From NCBI RefSeq assembly GCF_023169965.1, contig NZ_AP025592.1, positions 2,852,001-2,916,000 of the forward strand: a stretch of DNA of 64,000 nucleotides. Direction: 5' to 3'. Made by a program: the position numbers and the translations under genes. Source of the stretch: Anaeromyxobacter paludicola (GTDB lineage: Bacteria > Myxococcota > Myxococcia > Myxococcales > Anaeromyxobacteraceae). Positions 18,062 through 26,663 of the stretch are shown one piece after another (within the stretch, counting starts at the first letter, position 1; each line of letters opens with the position of its first letter). The notes below the pieces were generated by a model, which did not search any database, was not told the origin of the DNA, and was given only the letters and a program-made list of their open reading frames with translations.

Positions 18062-20650
18062 GTGCGCCCCCCTGCCCTCGCCGCGGCCTGGCTGGCCGCG
18101 CTGCTCGCCCTCGCAGCCTGCGGCTCCTCCGCCAGACCGGTCACCTCCAACGGCGGAACCGACGGCGGGACCGACGCCGGCAGCGACGGCGGCCCCGACG
18201 GCGGCAGCCTGACGTGCGGCGACGGCGGCCCCTGCGAGCGGACCTGGCCCCCGTCGCGCCCCGGCTACGCGAGCCCCATCCCCGCCGAGAACGCGCTCGC
18301 GGGCGACGCCACCTGGTCGAACGGCACGGCGAGCTGGAGGTCCGGGCGGTTCGACGCCTACCTCGACCGGAGCTCCGCCCGCGGCGGCGAGCGGGTGCAG
18401 GTGATGGCCACCTCCGACGCCGCGCACCAGGCCCGCTGGGCGCTCTACCGCTTCGGCTGGTACGGCGGGGCCGGCGCGCGCAAGGTGCTGGAGGGCGGTC
18501 CGCTCCCGGTCTCGCCGCAGCCCCCCTGCCCGCCCGATCCCACCACCGGGCTCGTCCGCTGCGCCTGGCCCGCCGCCTTCGCGGTGGACGTGCCCGCCGA
18601 CGCGGTCTCGGGGATCTACGGCCTGAAGCTCACGCGCGACGACGGCGCCGTCGGGTTCGCGCCGCTCGTGGTGGTGGACGGCCGGCCCGCCGACCTCCAG
18701 GTCCAGGCCGCCGTGCAGACGGCGCAGGCCTACAACGGCTACGGGGGCGAGTCGCTCTACCGCGACGACTCGGCCAAGGTGCCCGGCGGGCTCGCCACCG
18801 TGGTGAGCTTCGACCGCCCCTACGACCGCGGCGCCGGCATGGGCGCGATGTGGGACGGCGAGGTCCGCTTCGCGCAGTTCCTCGAGCGCCACGGCTACGA
18901 CGCCACCTACAGCACCAACCCCGCGGCGGTCGCGGGGGGCCTCGCCGGGCTGACGCGCACCGGCGCCTTCCTCAGCGTCTGGCACGACGAGTACTGGGCC
19001 GGCGAGGAGCGCACCCTGCTCGAGCAGGCCCGCGACGCCGGCGTGCCGGTCCTCTTCTTCGGCGCCAACGCCGGCTACTGGAAGGCGCGCCCGGGCGACT
19101 TCGCCGGCGCCGCCAACCCGCGCACCCTCACCTGCTACAAGGCCAACCCGGCCGCCGATCCGGTCCAGGACGCCTCCCGCACCGGCCGCTTCCGCGACCC
19201 GGTCATCGGGCTCCCCGAGCAGTCGCTCACCGGGGCCATGTACGAGTCCTTCACCATCCTGCAGTCGCCCTTCGTGGTGAAGGACGCCACCTCCTGGCTC
19301 TTCGCCGGGACCGGCCTCGCGCCCGGCGACGCGGTCGCCATGCTGGTCGGCTACGAGTACGACCGGGTCTTCTCCGGGTTCGACGTGCCGGCCGGGACCG
19401 CGGTGCTCGCGGAGTCGCCGCTCGTGGACGGCGAGGGCAAGCCGGGGCTGGCGCAGGCGGTCGCGTACCGCGCCGGGAGCGGCGCGCTGGTGTTCGACGC
19501 GGCCACCATCGGCTGGACCCGCGGCCTCGACCCGCTCTCGACGGTCCACGACGCCCGGGTGGAGCGGATGACGGCCAACGTGCTCGCGCAGGCGCTCGGC
19601 CTGCCCGTCCCCGACGCGCTCGCCGCGCCCGCCCCGCCCGCCGCGCCCGCGCCCCAGGGGCCGTTCGCGGCGAGCGTCGCCACCGTGGCGACCGGGCTGC
19701 CGCAGCCCACCGGCGTCGCGCGGCTGCCGAGCGGCGTCCTCGCGGTCGCCTCGCCCGCCGCGAACCAGATCTTCCAGGTCCAGCCCGGCGGGGCGGTCTC
19801 GGTGCTCGCCGGGGACGGCCAGCCCTCGAAGGACCCGCGCTTCGACAACCAGCCCGCCGCCACGGCCCGCTTCAACCAGCCGACGGGCGTCTGGGCCGAG
19901 GCCGACGGCAGCCTGCTCGTCGCCGACGCCAACAACGGCGCCATCCGGCGCATCGGGACCGACCCGGCGCGCACCGTCAGCACCATCGCCGGCACCTTCG
20001 GCGTGAAGGGCTTCGCCGACGGGCCGGCGCTGCAGGCCCGCTTCCGCATGCCGACGGCGCTCCTGCGCGACCCGGTCACGGGCGACCTGCTCATCGCCGA
20101 CACCGGCAACGCCCGCATCCGGCGGCTCGACGCGGCCGGGACGGTGAGCACGCTCGTGGGGGCGGCCGGCGGCGGGAACCTCGACGGCCCGGCCGCGACG
20201 GCCCGCATCGGCGCGCCCACGGCGCTCGCGGCCGGGCCCGACGGGCGCATCTACTTCGTGGACTCGGCGGCCCGCGCGCTGAAGGCCATCGGCCGCGACG
20301 CGGCGCGCACCGTCACCACGCTCGCGGGCGGAGCCGGCGAGGGCACGCAGGGGGCGGCCGACGGGACCGGCGACGTGGCGCTGCTCGCCCCGCAGGGCGG
20401 CGCCGCCTGGGCCGGCGGCGCGCTGGTGCTCTCCGATCCCGGCAACTTCCGCCTGCGCGCGGTCGCGCCCGGCGCCACCGCCGCCGCCTCGAGCGTGCAC
20501 ACCGTGGCCGGCACCGGCCGGACCGGGAACGCCGACGGCCCGGGAGGTCAGGCCAGCTTCGGCCTGCCTCTCGGGCTCGCGGTGGGACCGGACGGCACGC
20601 TCTACGTCGCCGACGGGGCGGCGGGCGCGGTGCGGGCCGTCCGGTTCTGA
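18062..20650 (+). CDS. Lipoprotein with dimethylformamidase-like domain and NHL propeller
   Basis: 862 residues from GTG 18062 (a TTG at 18026 with AGGGGG upstream is an alternative). Signal peptide with lipobox LAAC, then a Gly/Asp-rich linker. Residues about 45-530 resemble the C-terminal domain of N,N-dimethylformamidase large subunits (WALYRFGWYGG, AYNGYGGESLY, GMGAMWDGEVRFAQFLE). Residues about 545-862 hold six NHL-type blades (for example GDLLIADTGNARIRR), probably a beta-propeller. Likely an outer-surface or periplasmic binding/enzymatic protein; function unknown. It lies convergent with the second heparinase paralogue. Confidence 0.78.
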   Translation: MRPPALAAAWLAALLALAACGSSARPVTSNGGTDGGTDAGSDGGPDGGSLTCGDGGPCERTWPPSRPGYASPIPAENALAGDATWSNGTASWRSGRFDAYLDRSSARGGERVQVMATSDAAHQARWALYRFGWYGGAGARKVLEGGPLPVSPQPPCPPDPTTGLVRCAWPAAFAVDVPADAVSGIYGLKLTRDDGAVGFAPLVVVDGRPADLQVQAAVQTAQAYNGYGGESLYRDDSAKVPGGLATVVSFDRPYDRGAGMGAMWDGEVRFAQFLERHGYDATYSTNPAAVAGGLAGLTRTGAFLSVWHDEYWAGEERTLLEQARDAGVPVLFFGANAGYWKARPGDFAGAANPRTLTCYKANPAADPVQDASRTGRFRDPVIGLPEQSLTGAMYESFTILQSPFVVKDATSWLFAGTGLAPGDAVAMLVGYEYDRVFSGFDVPAGTAVLAESPLVDGEGKPGLAQAVAYRAGSGALVFDAATIGWTRGLDPLSTVHDARVERMTANVLAQALGLPVPDALAAPAPPAAPAPQGPFAASVATVATGLPQPTGVARLPSGVLAVASPAANQIFQVQPGGAVSVLAGDGQPSKDPRFDNQPAATARFNQPTGVWAEADGSLLVADANNGAIRRIGTDPARTVSTIAGTFGVKGFADGPALQARFRMPTALLRDPVTGDLLIADTGNARIRRLDAAGTVSTLVGAAGGGNLDGPAATARIGAPTALAAGPDGRIYFVDSAARALKAIGRDAARTVTTLAGGAGEGTQGAADGTGDVALLAPQGGAAWAGGALVLSDPGNFRLRAVAPGATAAASSVHTVAGTGRTGNADGPGGQASFGLPLGLAVGPDGTLYVADGAAGAVRAVRF

Positions 20651-20688
20651 AAGGGTTGACCAGAACACCCATCCCGTCGCCGCGGCGA

Positions 20689-20742
20689 GCGATGCGCGTC
20701 GCATCGCGTCGTTGCTCCTCCCTCACATACGTTCCACGTATG
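20689..20742. repeat. Two perfect inverted repeats between convergent genes
   Basis: GCGATGCG/CGCATCGC around CGT (20689-20707) and CATACGT/ACGTATG around TCC (20726-20742). They sit in the 173-bp gap between two converging genes and may act as terminator or as binding sites. The second is unusually AT-containing for this genome. Confidence 0.6.
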
Positions 20743-20823
20743 CTCGGTCGTCGCGCCTCGCGCTGCTCGCGCCTCGCTCACCTGGCTCGGTCCCGGGTAT
20801 TCTGGGCAACCCTGAGCCCCGGG

Positions 20824-23391
20824 CTACGCCGCCCGGCGCTCCTGGTCCTCGCGCTCGCGCGCCGCCCGCTCGGCGGCCTTCTTCGCCTTGCGGCGCCGGC
20901 GCAGCCAGCCCGCCACGAAGATGGGGATGGCCGAGAGGAGGCCGGAGCCGCCCGCGGAGCACCCGCCGCCGCTCTTGCCGGCGGTGGCGTCCGCGCCGGC
21001 GCCGGCGGTGGCCGCTCCGGCGGTGCTGCCGGCCGAGCCCGCGCCCTGGAGCGGCGGGTCGAACTGCACCTTCACGAGGTCGCCCTGCCGCTGGAACGGG
21101 ATCTCCTTGCCGTACCAGAGCACCTTGCTCGCCTGCGGGGCGTAGAAGGTGGCGGTGGCGAGCTGCTCGCCGGTGACGGTGACCGTGCCGGAGGAGAGCC
21201 CCTCCGCCTCGATCATGGCCGCCTTGCCGGCGCCGCCGCTCTGGTCCACGAGGGCGCGCTGCCCGTCGGAGAGGGTCTGCCCGTCGATGAGCGCCACCCG
21301 GTTCAGGGCGCCGCCCTGGTACTCGACGACGCCGGCGCGCCCCGCGAGCTTGAAGCCGCCCGCCTCCTGGGTCGACCCGCCGTCGTTGGCGAAGATGGCC
21401 ACGGCCTTGAGGTCGCCGGCGGTGAGGGTCAGGCCGGCGTCGGCGTGGCCCGGGTCGAGGGCGACCACCTGCGGCCGCGAGCCCCAGGCGCCGTTGGCCG
21501 TCGGGACGAGCGCGGTGAGGAAGGTGGCGGCGCTCGTGGAGCCCGAGTGCACGGTGGCCGCGGCGAAGTTGCCGCTCTTGTCGAAGTTGTTGCCGTGCAC
21601 CGGCGACTGCGTGTCGAAGCTCATGCTGGCCCCGGCCGGCGCCACCACCGCGACGCCCAGGTCCTGCCCGTTCTCGCCGGCGCCGTGGATCCAGCTGCCG
21701 TCCTGGCCGGCGTAGGTGGTGAAGTGCGAGAGCCAGCCGAAGTCGTGCGCCGAGGAGGCCTCGACGACGTCGCGGAGGATCACGTACTTGCGATCGAGGA
21801 ACAGGGCGTGCCGGTCCCAGCGAGTGAGCCCCTTGGCCGGGTCGTAGAGCTTCGAGCCGTCCGCGGTGGCGTAGGCGAAGTGGGCCGAGGAGCCGTGGAA
21901 GGCGATCTTGCCCTCGCGCTGCCCGAACCAGCCGTAGCGGGAGGCGTCGTCGCCGTTGGCGCGCACGCCCTCGCCGAGCTGCCCCTGGCCGTCGATCAGC
22001 AGCGAGTTGTGGAAGGCGGTGGCGTTGGCGGCCGGGCCGGGGGAGTCGGCGTGGCCGATGTAGTAGCCCTCGGCCTCGGGGGCGAGCCAGTTCCCGTTGC
22101 CGTAGAGGTAGAAGCCGCAGTCGTCGGCGTGATCGTGGCTGAAGTTGAGGCCGCCCAGGGAGAGGTCGCCGTTCGCGGCGCGCTGCCAGGCGGTGCGCCC
22201 GCCGAAGGTGCCGCACTTGAGGGCGAAGAGGGTCGCGCCCTGGTCGAAGCCGCTGCGGAAGATGACCGAGCCCGAGTCGGCGCCGTACCAGTCGAGCGGC
22301 TGGGTGGAGAGGTCGGCCGCCTTCACCGACGGATCCCAGTAGAGGAACTCGAACACGGCCTGGTTGATCTCGGGGGCGTAGGTGGTGCGCTTCGCGCCCT
22401 GGGCCCAGCGATCGGCCGCGGCCTGGGCCACGCCGTCGCCGTACCGCGAGGCGGCGAAGCGGAGCGGGAGGAGCCCCTCGTCCGGCATGAACGAGCTGAA
22501 GTCGCCATTCGAGAGGACGTAGGTCCAGGGGGTCTCGGGGATCTGCGCGTAGGCGCGGGCGGCGCCCTCGCCCTTCAGGACCGCGAGGTCGGTCAGGTCG
22601 CCCTTGCCGGCGCGCTTGAGCGCGTCCACGAACGGCAGGTGCCACTGGTAGCCGTAGGAGAGGTAGCTGAAGCCCTCGTGCCACGTGCCGTCGGTGATCC
22701 CGGCCACCGCGGCCTGGATCTGCTTCGCGTTCTGCGCCGCGTAGTCCACGAACGCGCCCGACTGGTCCGCGCCCGGCTCGCCGTCGATGGCGAGGCCGGC
22801 GAGGCCGATGGCGGCGTGGTTGATCCAGTCGTGGTTCTGGAGCGGCTGCCCCTCCCACCAGATCCCGCCCTTGCCGGCGGCCATCAGGGCGGCGGCGTTG
22901 TTCACGAGCGCGCTGCGGACGCTCGACTGCTCCGCCGCGGAGAGCTGCCCGTAGAGGAGGTCGTAGGCCACGGCCGTCCCGGCGAGCAGGTGGGCCTGCA
23001 CGAGGTCGTGCGTGCCGTCGAGATCGTAGTTGCCCCAGGAGGCCACGGTGGTGAGCCAGCCCTTGGCGAGCGCCAGCGCCTGCGGGTCCTGGGTGAGCTG
23101 CCAGTCGAAGGCGAAGACGACGAGCGAGTTGCCGACGTCGCGCATGTCTCCGATGGAGAGGGTGTGCCCGTCCGGCCAGGTCGCCACGCCGGAGGAGGAG
23201 ATGCGGGTCCCGAAGAACTGGGAAGTGGCCGAGGTGAGGTTGTCGGCGAGCGCCTTGTGCGTGCCCGAGGCGCGGGCCTGCAGGCCGCCCACGTCTCCAC
23301 CGGAGAAGAAGAGGTGGGGGTGGTCGGCGCCGAGCGCGGACAGCGGCGCGGCGACGAGGGCCAGCAGGAGGCAAGTTCGCTTGAGATCCAC
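20824..23391 (-). CDS. Heparinase II/III-like lyase paralogue with MYXO-CTERM tail
   Basis: 855 residues from GTG 23391 preceded by AAGGAG. Signal peptide LKRTCLLLALVAAPLSALG. Same layout as 11093-13672: helical N-terminal half, then the heparinase beta domain with FSHDHADDCGFYLYGNGNW and FHNSLLIDG, then a variable stalk and a tail of GGGCSAGG, hydrophobic helix and WLRRRRKAKK. The long Arg/Glu-rich extension after the Arg cluster (KKAAERAAREREDQERRAA) is longer than in the first copy. Probably surface-anchored and active on an acidic polysaccharide. Long stretches match the paralogue (FLTALVPT, DRHALFLDRK, RQGDLV), so duplication is evident. Confidence 0.85.
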   Translation of the reverse strand: MDLKRTCLLLALVAAPLSALGADHPHLFFSGGDVGGLQARASGTHKALADNLTSATSQFFGTRISSSGVATWPDGHTLSIGDMRDVGNSLVVFAFDWQLTQDPQALALAKGWLTTVASWGNYDLDGTHDLVQAHLLAGTAVAYDLLYGQLSAAEQSSVRSALVNNAAALMAAGKGGIWWEGQPLQNHDWINHAAIGLAGLAIDGEPGADQSGAFVDYAAQNAKQIQAAVAGITDGTWHEGFSYLSYGYQWHLPFVDALKRAGKGDLTDLAVLKGEGAARAYAQIPETPWTYVLSNGDFSSFMPDEGLLPLRFAASRYGDGVAQAAADRWAQGAKRTTYAPEINQAVFEFLYWDPSVKAADLSTQPLDWYGADSGSVIFRSGFDQGATLFALKCGTFGGRTAWQRAANGDLSLGGLNFSHDHADDCGFYLYGNGNWLAPEAEGYYIGHADSPGPAANATAFHNSLLIDGQGQLGEGVRANGDDASRYGWFGQREGKIAFHGSSAHFAYATADGSKLYDPAKGLTRWDRHALFLDRKYVILRDVVEASSAHDFGWLSHFTTYAGQDGSWIHGAGENGQDLGVAVVAPAGASMSFDTQSPVHGNNFDKSGNFAAATVHSGSTSAATFLTALVPTANGAWGSRPQVVALDPGHADAGLTLTAGDLKAVAIFANDGGSTQEAGGFKLAGRAGVVEYQGGALNRVALIDGQTLSDGQRALVDQSGGAGKAAMIEAEGLSSGTVTVTGEQLATATFYAPQASKVLWYGKEIPFQRQGDLVKVQFDPPLQGAGSAGSTAGAATAGAGADATAGKSGGGCSAGGSGLLSAIPIFVAGWLRRRRKAKKAAERAAREREDQERRAA

Positions 23392-23881
23392 TCGGTGGGC
23401 TCCTTGGGTGAAGGACCTGCGCACGCCAGGAAGGCCGTGTACCGGTCCGCGACGGGCGTAGTCCTCCCACGGGCTGAAGGGGGTGGGCACCAGCCGTGGA
23501 GCGCGGGGGCCGCTCGCACGGCCGGGGGTTTCCAAGCGACGACGTGCACGCCCGCCGGGCGGGGGCCGGCTCCTCCCCCGGCGGGGCGGGCTCGCGCGGA
23601 ATGCCTCTCCGGGGCGAGGGCGGCCGGGTAGGCGTCCCGGCGAGCAGGCTCCTGGCGGGCCGGCTCCACCCGCGACCCCGGAGCCGCTCCCCGCTCCACG
23701 ACCGTCGAACAGGGGGCACGCTCGGACTCTTCCCCAAGCGGGGCGCGCGAAACCCGATTCCGTACGGGGATGTGCTCCGATGTGGCAGCGAATCACCGGC
23801 TCGCCCGCCGGGCCGGACACGACCGGCTCCCGGCGCGCCCTTGCCGGCGAGCGCGCGCGCGGTCAGCTTTCGCCCGAGCGG
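23392..23881. other. Divergent intergenic region
   Basis: 490 bp between the second heparinase gene (leftward) and a glycosyltransferase (rightward). No credible gene is seen; all open frames lack start signals or family features. Short GC-rich palindromes resembling degenerate repeat arms occur near 23550-23600. The AT-richest part is about 23740-23800, the likeliest place for the rightward promoter. Confidence 0.5.
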
Positions 23882-25024
23882 ATGGACATCGCGTACCTCC
23901 ACTACGGCGCGCAGAGCGGGGTGACGGCCCACGTGACGGAGGCCCTCCGGTCGCGGGGCCACCGCGTCCGGGACCTCTGCGCCACCGGTCCGCTCGAGCC
24001 GCGCGACCCGCGCACCCGGCGCCCGCGGCTCACGCCCGAGGTGGCGCTCCACTACGCGCTCGCCGCGGCCCGCTTCCGCGCCGGGGCGCTGGCGCACCGC
24101 TGGAACACGCCCTACGCCTTCGATCGCCACACCCGCCGGGCCGGCGAGCTCCTCGACGCCCTCCCCGTCCCGCCCGAGGTGGTGCTGCAGAACGGGGCGC
24201 TCTTCGCGCCCGGCGACCCGCCGCGCGGGCCCTACGTGCTCCTCTGCGACCACACCCGCCTGCTCGCCCAGGAGAGCCCCGAGGTGAAGGAGGCGGGGCT
24301 CGGACCGCCGCCCGACTACGGGCTCGACTGGCACGCGCGCGAGCGGCGGCTCTACCTCGGCGCGGCGGCGGTCTGCGCCTTCTCGGCCAACACCGCCCGC
24401 TCGCTGACCCGCCACTACGGCGTGCCGCGCGAGCGGGTCCACGTGGTGGGCGCCGGCGCCAACGTCTTCCCCGAGTCGGCGCCGCGGCAGGACGACGGCG
24501 AGACGGTGCTCTTCGTGGGCGTGGACTTCCTGCGCAAGGGCGGGGCGGTGCTCCTCGAGGCCTTCGCCCGGCTGCGGCGGCGGAGGCCGCGGGCCCGGCT
24601 CCTCCTCGCCGGCCCCCGCCGGCCGCTCGCGCTGCCGGCCGGCGCGGCGCAGCTCGGCTTCGTCCCCTTCTCCGAGCTGCCGGCGCTCTGCGCCCGCTCC
24701 ACGGTGTTCGCGCTGCCGACGCTCCGCGAGCCGTTCGGCATCGCCTACCTCGACGCCATGGCCTGCGGCCTGCCGTGCGTGGGCACGCGGCTCGAGGCGG
24801 TGCCGGAGATCGTGCAGGACGGGCTCACCGGGCTGCTCGTGCCGCCCGCCGACCCCGCCGCCCTGGCGGCCGCCCTGGAGGCGCTGCTCGCCGACCCGGA
24901 GCGGGCGCGGGGCATGGGGCAGCGGGGGCGGGAGCGGGTCGCCGAGCTCTACCGCTGGGAGCACGTGGCGGCCCGGCTCGAGGCGGTCCTCGCCGGCGCC
25001 GGGCCGGGCCGGCGCGCCGCCTGA
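23882..25024 (+). CDS. Glycosyltransferase family 1 (GT4-like, retaining)
   Basis: 380 residues with the GT-B fold. The C-terminal donor-binding half has VLFVGVDFLRKGGAVLLEAF and the EX7E motif in EPFGIAYLDAMACGLP. It likely adds a sugar from a nucleotide-sugar donor at the cytoplasmic face during glycan or lipid glycosylation. ATG 23882 gives a normal family start (MDIAYLHYGAQSG). Donor and acceptor unknown. Stands alone, but within a region rich in surface-glycan genes. Confidence 0.87.
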   Translation: MDIAYLHYGAQSGVTAHVTEALRSRGHRVRDLCATGPLEPRDPRTRRPRLTPEVALHYALAAARFRAGALAHRWNTPYAFDRHTRRAGELLDALPVPPEVVLQNGALFAPGDPPRGPYVLLCDHTRLLAQESPEVKEAGLGPPPDYGLDWHARERRLYLGAAAVCAFSANTARSLTRHYGVPRERVHVVGAGANVFPESAPRQDDGETVLFVGVDFLRKGGAVLLEAFARLRRRRPRARLLLAGPRRPLALPAGAAQLGFVPFSELPALCARSTVFALPTLREPFGIAYLDAMACGLPCVGTRLEAVPEIVQDGLTGLLVPPADPAALAAALEALLADPERARGMGQRGRERVAELYRWEHVAARLEAVLAGAGPGRRAA

Positions 25025-25124
25025 GCGCGGTCGCCCTTCCCCGCCCCCACCCCGCCAATCTTCGCGCGAGCCCGTTTTCGCGGTGTTAAGCTCGCACGAT
25101 CCGCGATTTTTGGAGGCATTCGAG

Positions 25125-26657
25125 ATGATGAAGATCGAGCTGACGGGGGCCGCCGCGCTGGAGCTGGAGTCGAGCCTCCTCGCCGTGCCCGTCTTCGAGG
25201 AGGAGCTGGCCGACGGCCTCAAGGGGCCGCTCGTGGCCATCGACCGCAAGCTCGGCGGGCACGTCGCCGCCGCGGCGCGCGAGGAGGGCTTCGTCGGCCG
25301 CGCCGACCAGAGCCTCTTCCTCCACACCCTCGGCAAGATGCGCTCCGCGCGCATCCTCTTCATCGGCATGGGCCGCCGCCCCACGCCGGAGCAGCTCCTG
25401 CGCCAGGGCTTCGAGCCGGTGCGCATGGCCGCCGGGCAGGCGGTGCGGCTGGCGCGCAAGACCGCCTCGGCGCGCTTCGCCTTCGCCGCCGCCAGCATCC
25501 CCGGCGACGCGGCGCTCGTCGCGCGCGCGGTGGTCGAGGGGACGCTCCTCGGCGCCTACCAGTTCGACCGCTACCGCACCAGGAAGGAGAAGAAGCCCGA
25601 GGCGCCGGCCCACCTCCTGCTCGCGCTCGCGCCGGGCAAGGACCGGGCGCCGGACGTGAAGGACCTGGTGTCGCTCGCCATGGAGACCGCCGCCGCGGTG
25701 GTGTGGGCGCGCGACCTCGTGAACGAGCCGCCGCTCGCCTGCACCCCGGCGCTGCTCGCCGACGCGGCGCGCGCGCTCGCCAAGGAGGCGGGGCTCACCG
25801 TGGAGGTGAAGGGGCCGAAGGAGATCGCCGCGCTCGAGATGGGGATGTTCCAGGGGGTGGCGCGCGGCTCGGTGGAGGAGCCGCGGCTCATCCGGCTGAG
25901 CTACGTCCCGAAGGGCGCGGCCGGCAAGAAGAAGCCCATCGTCCTCGTCGGCAAGGCCATCACCTTCGACTCGGGCGGCCTCTCGCTCAAGCCGACCGAG
26001 AGCATGGTCACCATGAAGAGCGACATGGCCGGCAGCGCCGCCGTGTTCGCCGCCATGAAGGTGGTCGCCGCGCTCGCCCCGGCGCAGCCGGTCCACGCGC
26101 TCGTGGGCGCCTGCGAGAACATGCCGGGCGGCCGCGCCTACAAGCCGTCCGACATCCTCACCTCGTACGCCGGCAAGACGGTCGAGATCACCAACACCGA
26201 CGCCGAGGGGCGGCTGGTGCTCGGCGACGTGCTCGCCTGGGGCGCCGACACCTTCCACCCGGCGGCGATGATCGACGTCGCCACGCTCACCGGCGCCTGC
26301 ATGGTGGCGCTCGGCCACACCACCACCGGCGCCTTCGGCCCCGACGGCCCGGTCATCGAGGGCGTGCTCGCCGCCGGCCGCAACGCCGGCGAGGACGTGT
26401 GGCGGCTCCCGCTCACCGAGTCGGTGAAGGAGAACCTCAAGTCCGACGTCGCGGACCTCAAGAACGCCGGCGAGCGCTGGGGCGGCGCCATCTCCGCGGC
26501 CTGGTTCCTGAAGGAGTTCGCGGGCGACACCCCCTGGGCGCACCTCGACATCGCCGGCCCCTCCTTCTCCTCGAAGGAGGCCGGCTACATCGCCAAGGGC
26601 GGCACCGGCGCCGCGGTGCGGACGCTGGTGGAGTTCGTGCGGGCCTTCCGCGGGTAG
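25125..26657 (+). CDS. pepA: Leucyl aminopeptidase (M17)
   Basis: 510 residues. GGAGG at 25112-25116 places the start at ATG 25125 (25128 also possible). The catalytic domain shows VGKAITFDSGGLSLKP and the family signature NTDAEGRLVLGD, containing the two-metal ligands and catalytic residues. It removes N-terminal residues from peptides in the cytoplasm; E. coli PepA also binds DNA at cer/xer sites. Its N-terminal domain is of normal length. The ureohydrolase gene begins 6 bp after its stop, so the two are probably cotranscribed. Confidence 0.95.
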   Translation: MMKIELTGAAALELESSLLAVPVFEEELADGLKGPLVAIDRKLGGHVAAAAREEGFVGRADQSLFLHTLGKMRSARILFIGMGRRPTPEQLLRQGFEPVRMAAGQAVRLARKTASARFAFAAASIPGDAALVARAVVEGTLLGAYQFDRYRTRKEKKPEAPAHLLLALAPGKDRAPDVKDLVSLAMETAAAVVWARDLVNEPPLACTPALLADAARALAKEAGLTVEVKGPKEIAALEMGMFQGVARGSVEEPRLIRLSYVPKGAAGKKKPIVLVGKAITFDSGGLSLKPTESMVTMKSDMAGSAAVFAAMKVVAALAPAQPVHALVGACENMPGGRAYKPSDILTSYAGKTVEITNTDAEGRLVLGDVLAWGADTFHPAAMIDVATLTGACMVALGHTTTGAFGPDGPVIEGVLAAGRNAGEDVWRLPLTESVKENLKSDVADLKNAGERWGGAISAAWFLKEFAGDTPWAHLDIAGPSFSSKEAGYIAKGGTGAAVRTLVEFVRAFRG

Positions 26658-26663
26658 CCCGCC

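Noticed and set aside
23550-23600. Another copy of the alpha-arm repeat
   Set aside because: GC-rich dyads are present (CCCGCCGGGCGGG-like), but the CCCTCCCC/GGGGAGGG core is missing, so it may be only composition.
17749-23631. A 1960-residue open frame on the plus strand crossing several genes
   Set aside because: It is Arg/Ala/Pro-rich without domains and is antisense or out of frame to clear genes. At over 70% GC, stop codons are rare and such frames are expected by chance.
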